DNA from: Eublepharis macularius | Lineage: Eukaryota; Chordata; Lepidosauria; Squamata; Eublepharidae | DNA: 64,000 nucleotides | Assembly (NCBI RefSeq): GCF_028583425.1 | Contig: NC_072798.1 | Coordinates: 8,496,501 to 8,560,500 of the forward strand | Direction of reading: 5' to 3' | In this document: positions 24,201 through 33,221 of the stretch, piece after piece | Layout of the letters: the number at the start of each line of letters is the position of its first letter | How positions within the stretch are numbered: the stretch's first letter is position 1 | Position numbers and translations under genes: made by a program | Notes under the pieces: generated by a model | The model's database searches: none | What the model saw: the letters and a program-made list of their open reading frames with translations, nothing else | Told to the model about the DNA's origin: nothing

Positions 24201-27200
24201 AATGCAAATATAGTACAGCAGTAAAACAAAGCAAAATCTCTAATAACATAACTGAACTTGTCGTGTTGTCTAGGTTAAGCTCCAACAAGGATATGGTGCC
24301 CTTTTGAAATAGCTTAATATGGAGGTGGGGGGACACACCTACCCACAGAATCCAAATTTACTTAAAGATGTCTCTAGATTCCAGGTGTGTTGTGACAGCC
24401 CTTTATATATGATGCTAAGTGAAAGTCAAATCACAGTTTAATATTTACATGGTGTCTTTCAAAGAGAAATATCTGCCTGATTTCTAAAGGGACCCATCAG
24501 CCTTTTTGATTGCTGTGCTGTCCCACTTTTTAGGGTGTGTTCGATCATCGAATGAAATGCTGGCAGAAGTGGCAAGACGCTCAGGTCATGTTGCAGAAGA
24601 AGCGAGAAGCCGAAGCTAAACTTCAGCTTGCCAACAAACCGGACAAGCTGCAGCAAGCCAAGGATGAAATCAAGGAGGTAAACTGGCATCGGGGAATGCA
24701 GTGTGTTTTGTAGGCTGTATCTGCTTCTCTCTTCATTCATTGGGTTTAATGCATCACTTTGTAATGGTTGTGTGATTTTAGAGTGATGAGTGATTCAGTA
24801 CTGTGGTGCATAAGTTGTCTGCATGAATTCTGAAATGTATCGTGTCACTCTGATTTAGGAAGTGAGTAGGGAAACTTTTAAAGCAAATGGGAAAGTAGTG
24901 TGTAAGGCGAGTTTACTGTGGTATACACTTTAGTGCTTATTTCCAAAATACAATAATTGGATCCTACAGCTAAGCCCAGCTAAATGCATTTATTAAAACA
25001 GCATGGTAGGATCCAACCCATTGAAATTTATAAAACTATGATCCGCAATCACACCAATGTTTTACTTAATGATGTGACGGTTCTTTCTGTGTGTGCATGC
25101 GCGCATGTGTGTATGTGATGGCATAACTTCTATAAAACTGTCAAATGTTTTGAAGTTACCATAATCTATACACTCTTTCTATCATGCTTCATTAAGGAAA
25201 TTGAAGAGGTAGGGTAACTTTCATATTGCTGTTTTCCTATTCTGGCTGTTGCGTTAGCGCAGAGTAGTTAGATGTTACGCTGATAATTTATGTAAGAAAT
25301 ACTGTGTTAGTCTTCCATAAAATTAAAAAAAGAATTAGCAAAATAGTTTCTCTTATGATGGAAATCCTGTGGGCTATATAGTAGCTGTGTAAGTAGCCGT
25401 CCTTTTTGAGCTGGTATACATGTAATGTTCTATATTGCTTAAGTATAGTTAAGGAACTGTTGGAATATACTATAGGATAATAAGTTTCTCTCTGGGCTTA
25501 ATCACATGGAAGCATTAAACTGGCACATAGTAAGACAAGGATAGTTCCACCTTAACCAGAGACCACATTACTCCAATCCAGTGTGTGCCGTTAATTAACC
25601 ATGCTTGAATGGCAGTTGACATCAGTGGCAGTGCCATGCTTAAGTGGGTATAAGGGAGGGGGACATTCCTGATCCAAGTTGTATAAGCTAGAACTCTTTA
25701 TGTACCCTGATGTGGAGCCAGGGCCTGCACAGATTGCAGAACAGTCCCAGGAAAGCTGTCATTGTTTGCACACACACCAGTGTGCAGGATTAAATTTAAA
25801 CTGGATGGTGTAGTGGCTTCAAGTTCATGATGGGCATCTGTTAGAAGTGGCTGCTGTGGGCAATTACCATATTCTATGCCATAGCCAAATCCACACTGGT
25901 GGCTACTGCTCATGGTTTGCCACCTGCTTAGAATTGCTGTGAAGCCATTATGTCGCTGTATCGTTGGCCCCCCTAATCCTTTGGTCTCCAAGACTAAGCA
26001 TTTTGACATGTGAACTCTGACTAGCAGAGCTCAGGATCTCCTGTCAGCTCAGACTCAGTAATCTCTATGACTGTGCCGTGTATTCATACGGTGGTGGTCT
26101 CCTTTGATGCACACGGATGTAGCAGCCTTCCATGAACGTTGTGGAATGGGACTTTCCCACTTTGCTGTCCTGTTGCAGGTCTTAGATACAACCAGTCTGC
26201 AATTTGTAACTTGTGGAGCAACAGTGGAAATATTGTCGAAGGCTTTCACAGCTGGAGAACTATGGTTGTTGTGTATTTTCCGGGCTGTATCGCCATGGTC
26301 CGCGATACAGCCCGGAAAATACACAGCAACCAACAGTGGAAATGCTACCCTCCTTTCCCAAAACGAGTATAATTAAGTATTTGAGGCTGTGCTCTTGGAT
26401 ACGTGCCCCATCTTCCTGTTTATGGCAGCTGCCCACATGTTTGAAAAGTCTTCCTGGTGGCATTGTTGGATGCTTTGTGTAGTCAGTTTATTATACATTG
26501 TAGTTGCTGCATGAAAAATACCATCATTCTTCCATGGAAGAGTTTTTTTATAGAATCAGCAATCCCAAATACTTACTGAACTTCAGGTGTGGATGTTGAA
26601 GGTACTTTCAGGGAACTGCTATTATGTGATAATGCCAAGCATTGAGGTAGTTTTCCAGCAGCTTGTTATATTATTCCTGACAGCCTTTTTCAGATTTAAG
26701 CTTTATACTGTAATATTCATTAATCTGATGAGAAACTTGAATGCTAAATTTGGTAATTGGTCAGTTACGTTTCTCTTGCTATTGCTTGCTTCACAGTAAC
26801 ATCTAAGCAGTAAAAAAACTGCTCTGAAGATTTGAGCTGTATCCTTATTTCCACACATGGGCTTTTTATAGAACTCTCTGACAGCACCTCAATGGCTGCT
26901 TCCACACACGTTGGATAATGCACTTTCAATGCTCTTTAGTGATCATTTGGAACTGGATTTTTGTGTGTGATAGACATTCTGCACACATTGGATAATGCAC
27001 TTTCAATGCACTTTAGCAATCATTTTGAAGTGGATTTTTTTGTTTCACACACGAAAAATTCCATTCCAAATGTTCTCTAAAGAGGATTGGAAGTGCATTA
27101 TCCAACATGTGCAGAATCAACATGAAACAAAAGATCCACTTCCAAAGGATCGTGAAAGTGCATTATCCAATGTGTGTGGAAACGGCCAACATGTGTTTCT

Positions 27201-28962
27201 AAAGTTTCTGTACACGTTTTGTTTATACGGTATATATGATGAACAAGTTTTCAAGTTCAGCTGAACTTCACAAGACCCACTGTTGGAAGGCATACCTGTT
27301 GGCATTATCATTGTAAATACTGCTGCATGCGTAGGATATCGATTTAGTATTTTGTTCCAAATTAGTCACATATCCAGTAATCATTGCAGTGATCCTCTAA
27401 AAGTAGCTCAAATATAGTGCAATGAAATATTGGAGCGGGGGGAGGGGGCACATCCGATTGAGAGCTTTTCTGTAGCTACTCCGTGAGTTGCTGAGACTTG
27501 TGAACCAGGGGCTTCCAGATTTATGCCACAATCTTTGTTGCATTAGTTTTCATTTCCAGAGAAAAGCATAAAAGCATCAAATTATTACTTTGACCTGTCT
27601 TGGGGCATAGGAAATACTTTTGAATTTAACCAGTGTTAATATTGTTGAGAGCTGTAGAATGTTGCACGAAGTAGAAAGTCTTACTTTTTTTTTCTCCTTT
27701 AGTGGGAAACAAAAGTTCAGCAAGGGGAACGGGATTTTGAACAGATCTCCAAAACAATACGTAAAGAAGTAGGAAGATTTGAGGCATGTATATTTTTAAA
27801 TACTCTCATTCTTTAAGTTTGCGTCAGATGTGTTCGTTATATAGTAGGTTAATTGTTTCTTGCTTTCACAAATAGAAAGAACGTGTGAGAGATTTCAAAA
27901 CTGTTATAATCAAGTATTTGGAATCGTTAGTACAAACACAACAGCAGGTAAGCGGATTTTTCAGATATTTATAATTCATTTTATAAGTTACTTGGCAGTT
28001 TGTTTACAGAGTTAGAGATGAAAGTCAAAACCCAAAGTTAATGGATAGTCAGAAACAAACGAAGCAAGACTGGCTTTTTAAAGGCATTGACTAGTATTTC
28101 TGCTCTACAGCTCTAGTTCTAACTAGGGGTGTGCACCCCGAAAATATTCGGATTTCCTGCTTCGGTTTTACCCGAAGCAGGAAATATATTCGGAAATACC
28201 CAAAACCCGAAGCAGCAAGCCGCTTCAGATTAAGGTATTTCAATCACTTCGGAATGCTCTGTAAAGATTCGGAGCATTCCAAAGTGATTTACGGGGAAGC
28301 CCCCAACAAGCAGCTGATTCAGGGGTTTAAATGCCCCTTTCCCTGCCGCTGCTCAGCCTGAAGCTTCCCAAAGCATTGCGAATGCTTCGGGAAGCTTTGC
28401 TTTGGGACTTCCAAATTGGGGCCAGCATGCTGGCCTTGATTCGGAAAACCCGAAGCTTTCCGGATCGGAATGCAAATTGGATTCCCGAAGCACACAACGC
28501 TAGTTCTAACCTGCATGAAGAAGTTTATTCCTTAAATTTTGAAATAAAACCCTGTAAAAACATTTTTTTTTTTACAGAGAGGTCATTATTTTTTCTCCTG
28601 TTCTTAGTATAATCGTATGATTAGCTTATGCCAATAAATGTCAGAACACAGTTGCATAAAAAAAAGTTTGTTACATTACCAGATTAAGATTTATTTGTAT
28701 TGTAACTTCCTCATGTTCTCTTGAAAAGAGAAAGGAAGCAGCTTATTGCGGGCCTCGTTTATATGCTTCTGATGTAAATGAAAACTTGTACCGTCTCCTA
28801 AAAATAATGCCATTGTGATGCTTAAAAGATGCAAGGCCCTGCTATACTAATAAAGCAAATTAATAGTACTGCCTGTATTTATGACTGGCTTCATTCTTTT
28901 TTCCCTCCAAGCTGATAAAATACTGGGAGGCGTTCTTACCTGAAGCCAAAGCCATCGCCTAA
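6032..28962 (+). CDS. SNX2: Sorting nexin-2, complete gene of 15 coding exons
   Basis: SNX2 is a PX-BAR protein of the retromer/ESCPE-1 sorting coat on early endosomes; it binds PI3P and curves membranes into tubules. Coding exons: 6032-6139, 10758-10875, 13865-14028, 15771-15837, 16088-16131, 16210-16351, 19128-19206, 20576-20651, 22306-22419, 22654-22747, 23928-24133, 24534-24677, 27703-27783, 27876-27947, 28912-28962. They sum to 1560 bases, 519 residues plus stop, the human length. The acidic N-terminal region (1-about 135) has the DREDLF block in exon 2. The PX domain (about 140-270) has the phosphoinositide-binding KRRFSDF in exon 6, residues 181-187. The BAR domain fills the rest, with [18 protein letters not shown] at the exon 9/10 join and the ending [13 protein letters not shown]. 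Splice sites are GT-AG except after exon 13 (27784), which is GC. Introns hold many SINEs, MITEs and Penelope-like insertions. Confidence 0.97.
6411..6615 (+). mobile_element. tRNA-derived SINE
   Basis: SNX2 intron 1. tRNA-like head with A box 'gtggtgtactggttagagt' and B box 'ggttcgaatcc', then the 'gtgggccagccgcacactc' middle and the 'gtaagccgccttgggt' tail. A second worn fragment follows at 6630-6750. Confidence 0.65.
7010..7205 (+). mobile_element. tRNA-derived SINE
   Basis: SNX2 intron 1. Worn head ('ggtggtgtagtataaggct'), then 'gggccagctgcgctcatcc' and a tail ending near 'cattgtggagaaagg'. Confidence 0.55.
7440..7835. mobile_element. Sauria-type SINE nested in an older SINE
   Basis: An intact Sauria-type SINE on the plus strand (7512-7752: 'agccagtttggtgtagtgc' head, 'gtatataaat' tail) splits an older minus-strand SINE. 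The older one's 'aaggtcacccagtaagctt' lies to the left and its B-box complement 'ggggatttgaacttggct' to the right. The nesting gives relative age: the Sauria-type copy is younger. Confidence 0.65.
8520..8660 (+). mobile_element. SINE relic
   Basis: SNX2 intron 1. A worn tRNA-like head ('tagggattcagggc', 'ggtttaaatctcagcc') and a shortened middle part. Confidence 0.35.
9300..9475 (-). mobile_element. tRNA-derived SINE
   Basis: Minus-strand copy in SNX2 intron 1, with the B-box complement 'gtgagattcgaaccagc' and the head at 'ttacttaaccgctatgcta'. The middle reads 'ggcttacccaaggccacc' on the plus strand. Confidence 0.55.
9780..10005 (-). mobile_element. tRNA-derived SINE
   Basis: Minus-strand copy in SNX2 intron 1. 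It starts with the tail ('catttatacccccatttct') and ends with the head ('cttaactactgtgccacgc'), with 'gtgaggattcgaatctgga' as the B-box complement. Confidence 0.6.
11236..11492 (-). mobile_element. Sauria-type SINE
   Basis: SNX2 intron 2. Reads on the minus strand as head 'gccagtttggtttagtggt', 'gggtttgattccccactcc', 'ggtgaccttgggtgagtc' and tail 'ggtatataaat', with A/T triplets at its end. The head is partly duplicated at 11460-11492. Confidence 0.75.
11791..12057. mobile_element. hAT MITE with long internal palindrome
   Basis: Begins CAGGGCTTTTTTTC and ends GAAAAAAACCCCTG, inside a perfect 8 bp target duplication ACCCTGCC (11783-11790 and 12058-12065), the hAT hallmark. The two halves are inverted copies of a block that includes 'gccccgccccctgatctcc', so it can fold into a long hairpin. 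Relatives lie at 31083-31282, 42658-42973 and 50607-50795. Confidence 0.85.
12330..12500 (-). mobile_element. Charlie-like hAT fragment
   Basis: Ends at 'aaaagttgggaaccactgc', the complement of the common hAT terminus CAGTGGTTCCCAAC. I could not place the other end. Confidence 0.4.
12596..12941. mobile_element. Penelope-like inverted composite, 14 bp target duplication
   Basis: Two inverted copies of one unit (12596-about 12760 and about 12810-12941) around a short unique spacer, inside a perfect 14 bp duplication AAGAAACAGAATGT (12582-12595, 12942-12955). Each unit holds a hammerhead-ribozyme-like core: CTGAAGA at 12852-12858, a stem-loop GCCAGC/GCTGGC, then GAAACGTC at 12879-12886 on the plus strand; its mirror lies at 12682-12716 on the minus strand. 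Penelope-like retroelements are known to carry hammerheads in their terminal repeats. SNX2 intron 2. Confidence 0.7.
13483..13695. mobile_element. Penelope-like inverted composite, 12 bp target duplication
   Basis: Inverted pair of the 'agtccagtagcacctttaag' unit, flanked by a perfect 12 bp duplication TCTATCACTTTA (13471-13482, 13696-13707). On the minus strand a hammerhead-like core spans 13603-13568: CTGACGA, stem GAGAA/TTCTC, GAAA, then a 2 bp stem III GC-TTAT-GC. The plus-strand mate is more worn. SNX2 intron 2. Confidence 0.7.
15874..16032. repeat. Tandem direct duplication of about 78 bp
   Basis: The block starting 'cattcttactctaattttc' and ending 'catttgagtagtt' occurs twice side by side in SNX2 intron 4, with a few base differences (for example ctctaat against ctccaat). 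It lies 40 bp after exon 4 and 55 bp before exon 5. Confidence 0.8.
17540..17636. repeat. Minisatellite, 11 bp unit GTGGAAGTCAT, about 9 copies
   Basis: Near-perfect tandem array in SNX2 intron 6. Because 11 is not a multiple of 3, all three frames stay open and give the same 11-residue repeat, which explains the false open frames here. Confidence 0.95.
17650..17850. mobile_element. LINE-derived fragment (CR1/L2-like)
   Basis: The text 'ggcaatgaattccacagtt' followed by 'aagaagtacttcttc' is a familiar 3'-region signature of vertebrate CR1/L2-like elements. No coding part is present. Confidence 0.4.
21138..21417. mobile_element. Penelope-like inverted composite with an extra unit
   Basis: SNX2 intron 8. 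Inverted 'agtccagcagcatctttaag' units with two plus-strand hammerhead-like cores in a row: CTGACGA 21248-21254 with GAAAGC 21272-21277, then CTGATGA from 21289. An 8 bp duplication TTTGCAAA flanks it (21130-21137, 21418-21425). Confidence 0.65.
22995..23877. mobile_element. Possible solo LTR
   Basis: GC-rich, pyrimidine-rich block in SNX2 intron 10, unlike its A/T-rich surroundings. Starts TGCCCT, ends GGACA, and sits between GGTTC (22990-22994) and GGTAC (23878-23882), a possible 5 bp duplication with one mismatch. Its right edge is 50 bp from exon 11, so it now supplies part of that exon's upstream region. The family is unknown; the call rests on ends and composition only. Confidence 0.35.
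25197..25208 (+). other. SNX2: Candidate 12-base SNX2 microexon
   Basis: Lies between a T/C-rich tract ending ATTAAG and a donor GTAGGG: GAAATTGAAGAG, in frame (EIEE) between exon 12, ending ...IKE, and exon 13, starting WET. It is absent from human SNX2 as I remember it. Splice signals alone support it. Confidence 0.25.
26231..26335. mobile_element. Penelope-like palindromic fragment
   Basis: SNX2 intron 12. The plus strand begins 'attgtcgaaggctttcac', the same start as the 12596 element, and then turns back on itself around 26290-26305, giving a short near-perfect hairpin of the 'ttttccgggctgtatcgcc' arm. The hammerhead portion is missing. Confidence 0.55.
26894..27187. mobile_element. Fold-back MITE
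   Basis: SNX2 intron 12. The outer ends are inverted copies of 'ttggataatgcactttcaa', and the same block is also repeated inside (four occurrences), so each arm is itself a tandem pair. The ends read GGCTG...CGGCC. No clear target duplication was found. Confidence 0.65.
28124..28499. mobile_element. Non-autonomous element with TAGGGGTGTGCAC end
   Basis: SNX2 intron 14. Bounded by an exact 11 bp repeat CTAGTTCTAAC (28113-28123, 28500-28510). The left end is TAGGGGTGTGCAC and the right end GCACACAACG. The interior has several short hairpins built on 'cccgaagc'. The class is uncertain. Confidence 0.55.
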
Positions 28963-29380
28963 GGAGAAGGTCTATTTCAGATACGAAGAGTCTCTGGGTG
29001 TTTGTCCTGACTGAGCTAAATTCCACCGTGAAATCGCTTTAAAATCATCCAAATAAACCACTATATATTTTATGAATTATCATGTGGCTTTTTATATACT
29101 ACAGCATTTTATCAACAGCTGCATGCCCTGGCCCTCTTGGAAGCGGACTGTGGCATGGCGTTCTGCAATACTTGCTGAATTGAACACTATCGTGTCTTAA
29201 TATTTGCACTAGAAGGGTGCAATGCAAGGCCAGAAAGTTATTTTTGTTCTTTCCAGTATGTCCGTTCTGTCGATCTGATCTTTATGAAACAAATTGCATT
29301 TATTAATGTTCACATACACATTCCTGTACATAATCAAGATTTTGTGATTACAGTAATAAAGGGATGTACCTTGTGAAACA
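28963..29380 (+). terminator. SNX2: SNX2 3' UTR with poly(A) signal
   Basis: The sequence after the SNX2 stop codon is repeat-free for about 400 bp. It contains AATAAA at 29355-29360, followed 15-30 bp later by a T/G-rich stretch, a normal mammalian/reptilian cleavage context. An earlier AATAAA-like site near 29050 ('ccaaataaacc') could give a shorter UTR. Confidence 0.65.
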
Positions 29381-29729
29381 TTAACCATTTGTTTTCTTTA
29401 TTTCCTGGGTGGTTTAAGCAAGCTTGTAGCACTCGGTTGCATCAGTTATACCCACCCAAACTGGATTTTTGCAGATTTAATTTTACGTTTTTTAAAAGAA
29501 TGTGAACTCGTGGAAGAAAAATCTGCTCTCACAAATGAACTATGATTTTGAGTAAAACTGTTTTGCAAGGCTGCCATAGCCCCCATGCAGTGACTTTGTG
29601 TTGAAAAGAAACTGTCAAAATAATTCTGCACCAAATTATGCAAAGTAGGATATACAGATATAAAAAACCTGCATGAGTATGTATTATGTACTCTGAGGCT
29701 TTTGTATCTGGAATTATAAAATGTCGAGT

Positions 29730-29920
29730 TTATAGGTTAAGAGCCATTGTGGCCCCTCATTCTGCCATGGAAGCTGGCTGGGTGACCTTGGGCCAGTCGT
29801 ACACTCTCAGCCTAACCTGCCTCAGAGGGTGGTTGTGTGGATAAATGGAGGCAGGGAAAATACTTTGGGTCCCTATTGGGAGAAAGATGGAGTATAAATG
29901 AAGTATTTTTTTCCAGTTGG
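29730..29920 (+). mobile_element. tRNA-derived SINE
   Basis: Head worn; middle 'gggtgaccttgggccagtc' and tail 'gggagaaagatggagtataa' are clear. It lies just after the SNX2 3' UTR. Confidence 0.6.
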
Positions 29921-29935
29921 TAAGTATGGGAAGCA

Positions 29936-30135
29936 CCCTGACGCGGATAGCCCAGGTAAGCCCAATCTCGTCAGAAGCTAAGCAGGGTCAGCCTTGGTTA
30001 ACTGGATGGGAGATCTCCAGTGAAGACCAGGCTCACAGAGGAAGGCAATGGCGAATCACCTCTGTTAGTCTCTTACCATGAGAACCCTGCCAGGGGTCAC
30101 CATAAGTCAGCTATGACTTGGGGGCACTCTCCACC
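29936..30135 (+). mobile_element. 5S-rRNA-derived SINE, full length
   Basis: Carries 5S gene features: 'agaagctaagcagggtcag' (box A region) and 'ggatgggagatc' (box C region), followed by a SINE-specific tail with 'ggaaggcaatggcgaatca'. It is flanked by a 14 bp duplication AAGTATGGGAAGCA (29922-29935, 30136-30149). Other copies or pieces: 33873-33962, 35728-36575, 37294-37500, 49630-49771 and 63840-64000. Confidence 0.85.
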
Positions 30136-30235
30136 AAGTATGGGAAGCAAGAAGGGAGATCGTGGCATGTTAGAGTGACCTGGAGGAGTACAGTCACAAG
30201 TCACTTTAGCTTCCCTTCAAACAGTGTAATGTTAT

Positions 30236-30342
30236 GATGGTTGTTGTGGGTTTTCCGGGCTGTATCGCCGTGGTCTTGGCATTGCAGTTCCTGACGTTTC
30301 GCCAGCAGCTGTGGCTGGCATCTTCAGAGGTGTAGCACCAAA
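30236..30342 (-). mobile_element. Single Penelope-like hammerhead end, 13 bp target duplication
   Basis: One unpaired copy of the unit seen twice in 12596-12941, cleanly inserted between AGTGTAATGTTAT at 30223-30235 and 30343-30355. The hammerhead-like core lies on the minus strand at 30327-30293 (CTGAAGA, GCCAGC/GCTGGC stem, GAAACGTC). Confidence 0.75.
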
Positions 30343-30355
30343 AGTGTAATGTTAT

Positions 30356-31082
30356 CTTTACATGTTCAGCTACACATGGAACAACTGGAGTTAAACCGTT
30401 ACTTTTGTGTTTGTGTGTGTTTTAAAAGCCAGCTTCAAGATTTTAGGCTAGTTTTTACGGGCTTCCGCATATGAAGAGTATCTTAAAAGAGAGCAAGGTT
30501 TCACTTCAAATATTAAGTGCCAAGTCCATCTAAATAGTATGACACTAATGGGGGGGGGGTGGGGAGCAGGTACTATTTAATAACATCCAAATTTTTGGTA
30601 ACTTATTGAGAACTGTGTGGGTCCAAGCCCCGCCCCAGTATCCTACTTCAGATGCTGAACAGAGCCACCCACACAGGCAGGCAGGAGAGAGGCTTGACCC
30701 TTTTTAAAAAATTTAGGCTAAGAGTTCTACCTTCGCCAAAGCCCTGACTCTCCAACCCCTGGCTTCGTCTTTGGGGTGGACTCACCTCTCAGTCAGCAAA
30801 TGTAGACATTACTGGAATAAAAAACATTTTTATTAGTTTTTAAAAAGTGTTTGCAAAAGCATTCAGCTCTCAACAAGAAAACAGGTACAGAAAACAAGTA
30901 ACCAAGCTGTTGCTGAACTAAAATTCTGTCTAAAACTTTAAAAGATGACTGACTTAAGCATCACTAATTGATGTCCAAAAGATGTCCATCTTACCCATGT
31001 GGTAGCATGCAGGCCCTCTCCACGCTGAGTTGCTGTAGCATGGAGGCTTGCCAAGGCGAAGAAGAAGAAAGGTAAGTTAGAG
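30356..31082. other. No recognised gene or repeat
   Basis: Intergenic DNA after SNX2. Contains a G run near 30551-30559. I see no coding exon or repeat family here. Confidence 0.4.
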
Positions 31083-31282
31083 CAGGGCTTTTTTTCTGGG
31101 AAAAGAGGTGGTGGAACTCAGTGGGTTGCCCTTGGAGAAAATGGTCACATGGCTGGTGGCCCCGCCCCCTGATCTCCAGACAGAGGGGAGTTTAGATTGC
31201 CCTCCACACCACCAGCCATGTGACCATTTTCAAGAGGTTCCGGAACTCCGTTCCACCGCGTTCCTGCTTAAAAAAAGCTCTG
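31083..31282. mobile_element. hAT MITE, fold-back family
   Basis: CAGGGCTTTTTTTCTGGG at the left and AAAAAAAGCTCTG at the right, between AGTTAGAG and GGTTAGAG (7 of 8 identical). Shorter than the 11791 copy, with part of the central palindrome missing. Confidence 0.75.
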
Positions 31283-31727
31283 GGTTAGAGCATCCTGAAA
31301 GGCCATCTTTTCAAGCCCTCAAGTGTGTTACCAGGCAACTATGGAGCCAGTCGGGGTTCAGCAACTAAAATTATGTACATACAGGGAGGATCAGATAAAG
31401 AACTTCTCTGAGACTGATCTTCAAAGCCATTCACTTGGCGCTCGGTGACTGCTTGCGGGAGTTTTTAATTAACAGAGACTGGGTGCTTCAGCTAGGCCTG
31501 GCCCTGCAAGCACTTAGCGAAGTGAACCAGCCTGAATCAATGTTCAGCCGTTCTAGCTGGAATCCCACATTTCAGTCTCAGTTTCCAGACAAGAACCAAT
31601 GAAGAAAACCCAATAAACATGAATGACTGTACGGAATTTTAACCTTGGGGGGAACCGCTGCCTGTTTGATTGACATGAAGTTGGTTGCTTGAGATGCAAT
31701 TGGTACCATGCTGCAGGCCAAAGTAAA

Positions 31728-32245
31728 TTATTATTTATTTGTTATTTATATTCCGCCTTTCTCACTGAGACTCAAGGTGGATTACATAGTGTGAGATTAG
31801 TACAATTAGTGGCAAGGACAAGGGCAGGCATTTCCATACAGCGTCAAGAACATTTCCATAAATTTCATGGGGTAAATGAATAGAGTTTAAAGAACATTTC
31901 CATAAACAATGTCATGGGGTAAAAATATTAAGTTTACAAAGATATAGTATTAGCAAGGATACCATATGGGGTTGAGGACCTCCTCAGGCAGGCTGTTCCA
32001 TAGGGTAGGGGCACCACAGAGAAAGCCCATGTACGGGCTGCTGTTGATTTCACCCATGTACAGGCTGGCACCTGCAAGAGACCCTGTTCAGATGAGTGAA
32101 GCTGCCATGGGGGAGAGGTGGTCCCGTACATATGCTGGACCAAGGCCGTGAAGGGCTTTGTATGTAATAATCATTACCTTGAACTGAGCACGGTAACTGA
32201 TAGGTAGCCAATGGAGTGACTGTAGGATGGGAGTGATGTTCAAGC
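31728..32245 (-). mobile_element. LINE-derived 3' region, longer copy
   Basis: Starts with 'tatattccgcctttctcac' and extends further than the other copies, through 'aggctgttccatagggtag' and 'ggctttgtatgtaataatc' blocks. Its sense strand is the minus strand. Confidence 0.5.
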
Positions 32246-32257
32246 TCCTGCTCGCTC

Positions 32258-32405
32258 CTGATAAAAATCCCCAAGATACCGAGTAACAAATGAAATGTAC
32301 TGTCTGAATTCATTATATAGCTGACGCAAAAAATCCACAGAAGTTGTTTTATTTTTCATAAGAATATCCCCGCTCTCACCATCTGCACTAAATGCAAAAC
32401 AGTTT
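32258..32405 (-). other. Unidentified exon-like open frame
   Basis: On the minus strand a typical acceptor (TTGCATTTAG) is followed by an open frame whose middle reads SVDFLRQLYNEFRQYISFVT and which ends near LGDFYQ. The composition is protein-like, and the frame ends close to where the LINE-derived repeat at 31728-32245 begins. I do not recognise the family. There is no clear donor, so it may be a truncated exon, an exon of an unseen minus-strand gene, or a transposon fragment. Confidence 0.3.
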
Positions 32406-32999
32406 TTGTTGAGAAGTAACAAGATTAGCTCACGTAGCACTCTTATTCATGAGATGACCTTAATGGTGCCTCATACATCAACTATTTTCCAGAAGATTTA
32501 GCTGTACATCAGAGATTCCTGTTGGAGCAACTTAACAACCACCAGTTGTCGTCATGCATTCTGATGCTTTGTTACCTCGCTGATGCTCAGCGGCTCAGGA
32601 CATGCCTGTGTCTTCTGAGCAGCATCCCCCAAAGTGGTACCCACCTCACATTTCAGGAAAGTGGGCAACGCCGCTGCCTGTATGTGCTTTCTCTGGTAGG
32701 TGGGTCTCGCCCTGAAAACATCCATTGCTGGAGAACTGCTCAAAGGAATTGTCCTCCCCACAAGAGGAGAGCAAGCTAGCCAGACAGAAGAGTAAAAGAA
32801 CCACAGATGCAGCTAGCTGGAAAAATGGCAAGCTCGCCACTGGTTGGTGATGTTTTACTCCGCATTCTCCTTTGCTGGCTTGCTCTCCTTGGCAATCTCT
32901 CTCACCTGAGCTGCCTTCATGCTGGGGAAACAGAAGGCAGAGGATGTGCAGCTGCGAGAGGCGTCCTGACAATGCTGGCTGGCTTTTATTTTTATTTCT

Positions 33000-33215
33000 G
33001 TCATTTATAGTCCCATCTTTCTCGCGGACACTCAAGGCAGATTACACAGTGTGAAATCAGTACAATCAATATCAAGGTCATTCCCATAAACAATGCCATA
33101 AGGTAAATAAATACAAAATACAAAGACGTAGCGTTAGCAAGGATCCAATACACAGTTGAAGAAATGCTGAAACGGAGCACAAGCAATTCTAGGGTTGACA
33201 TTAGACAACACTACA
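33000..33215 (-). mobile_element. LINE-derived 3' region repeat
   Basis: Shorter copy of the 4525-4850 type: 'tagtcccatctttctcgcg', then the shared blocks to 'attctagggttgacattag'. Confidence 0.5.
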
Positions 33216-33221
33216 TAGGAG

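Noticed and set aside
29936-30135. A 5S rRNA gene
   Set aside because: The 5S-like part is diverged, is followed by a SINE tail and has a target duplication, so it is a retroposon.
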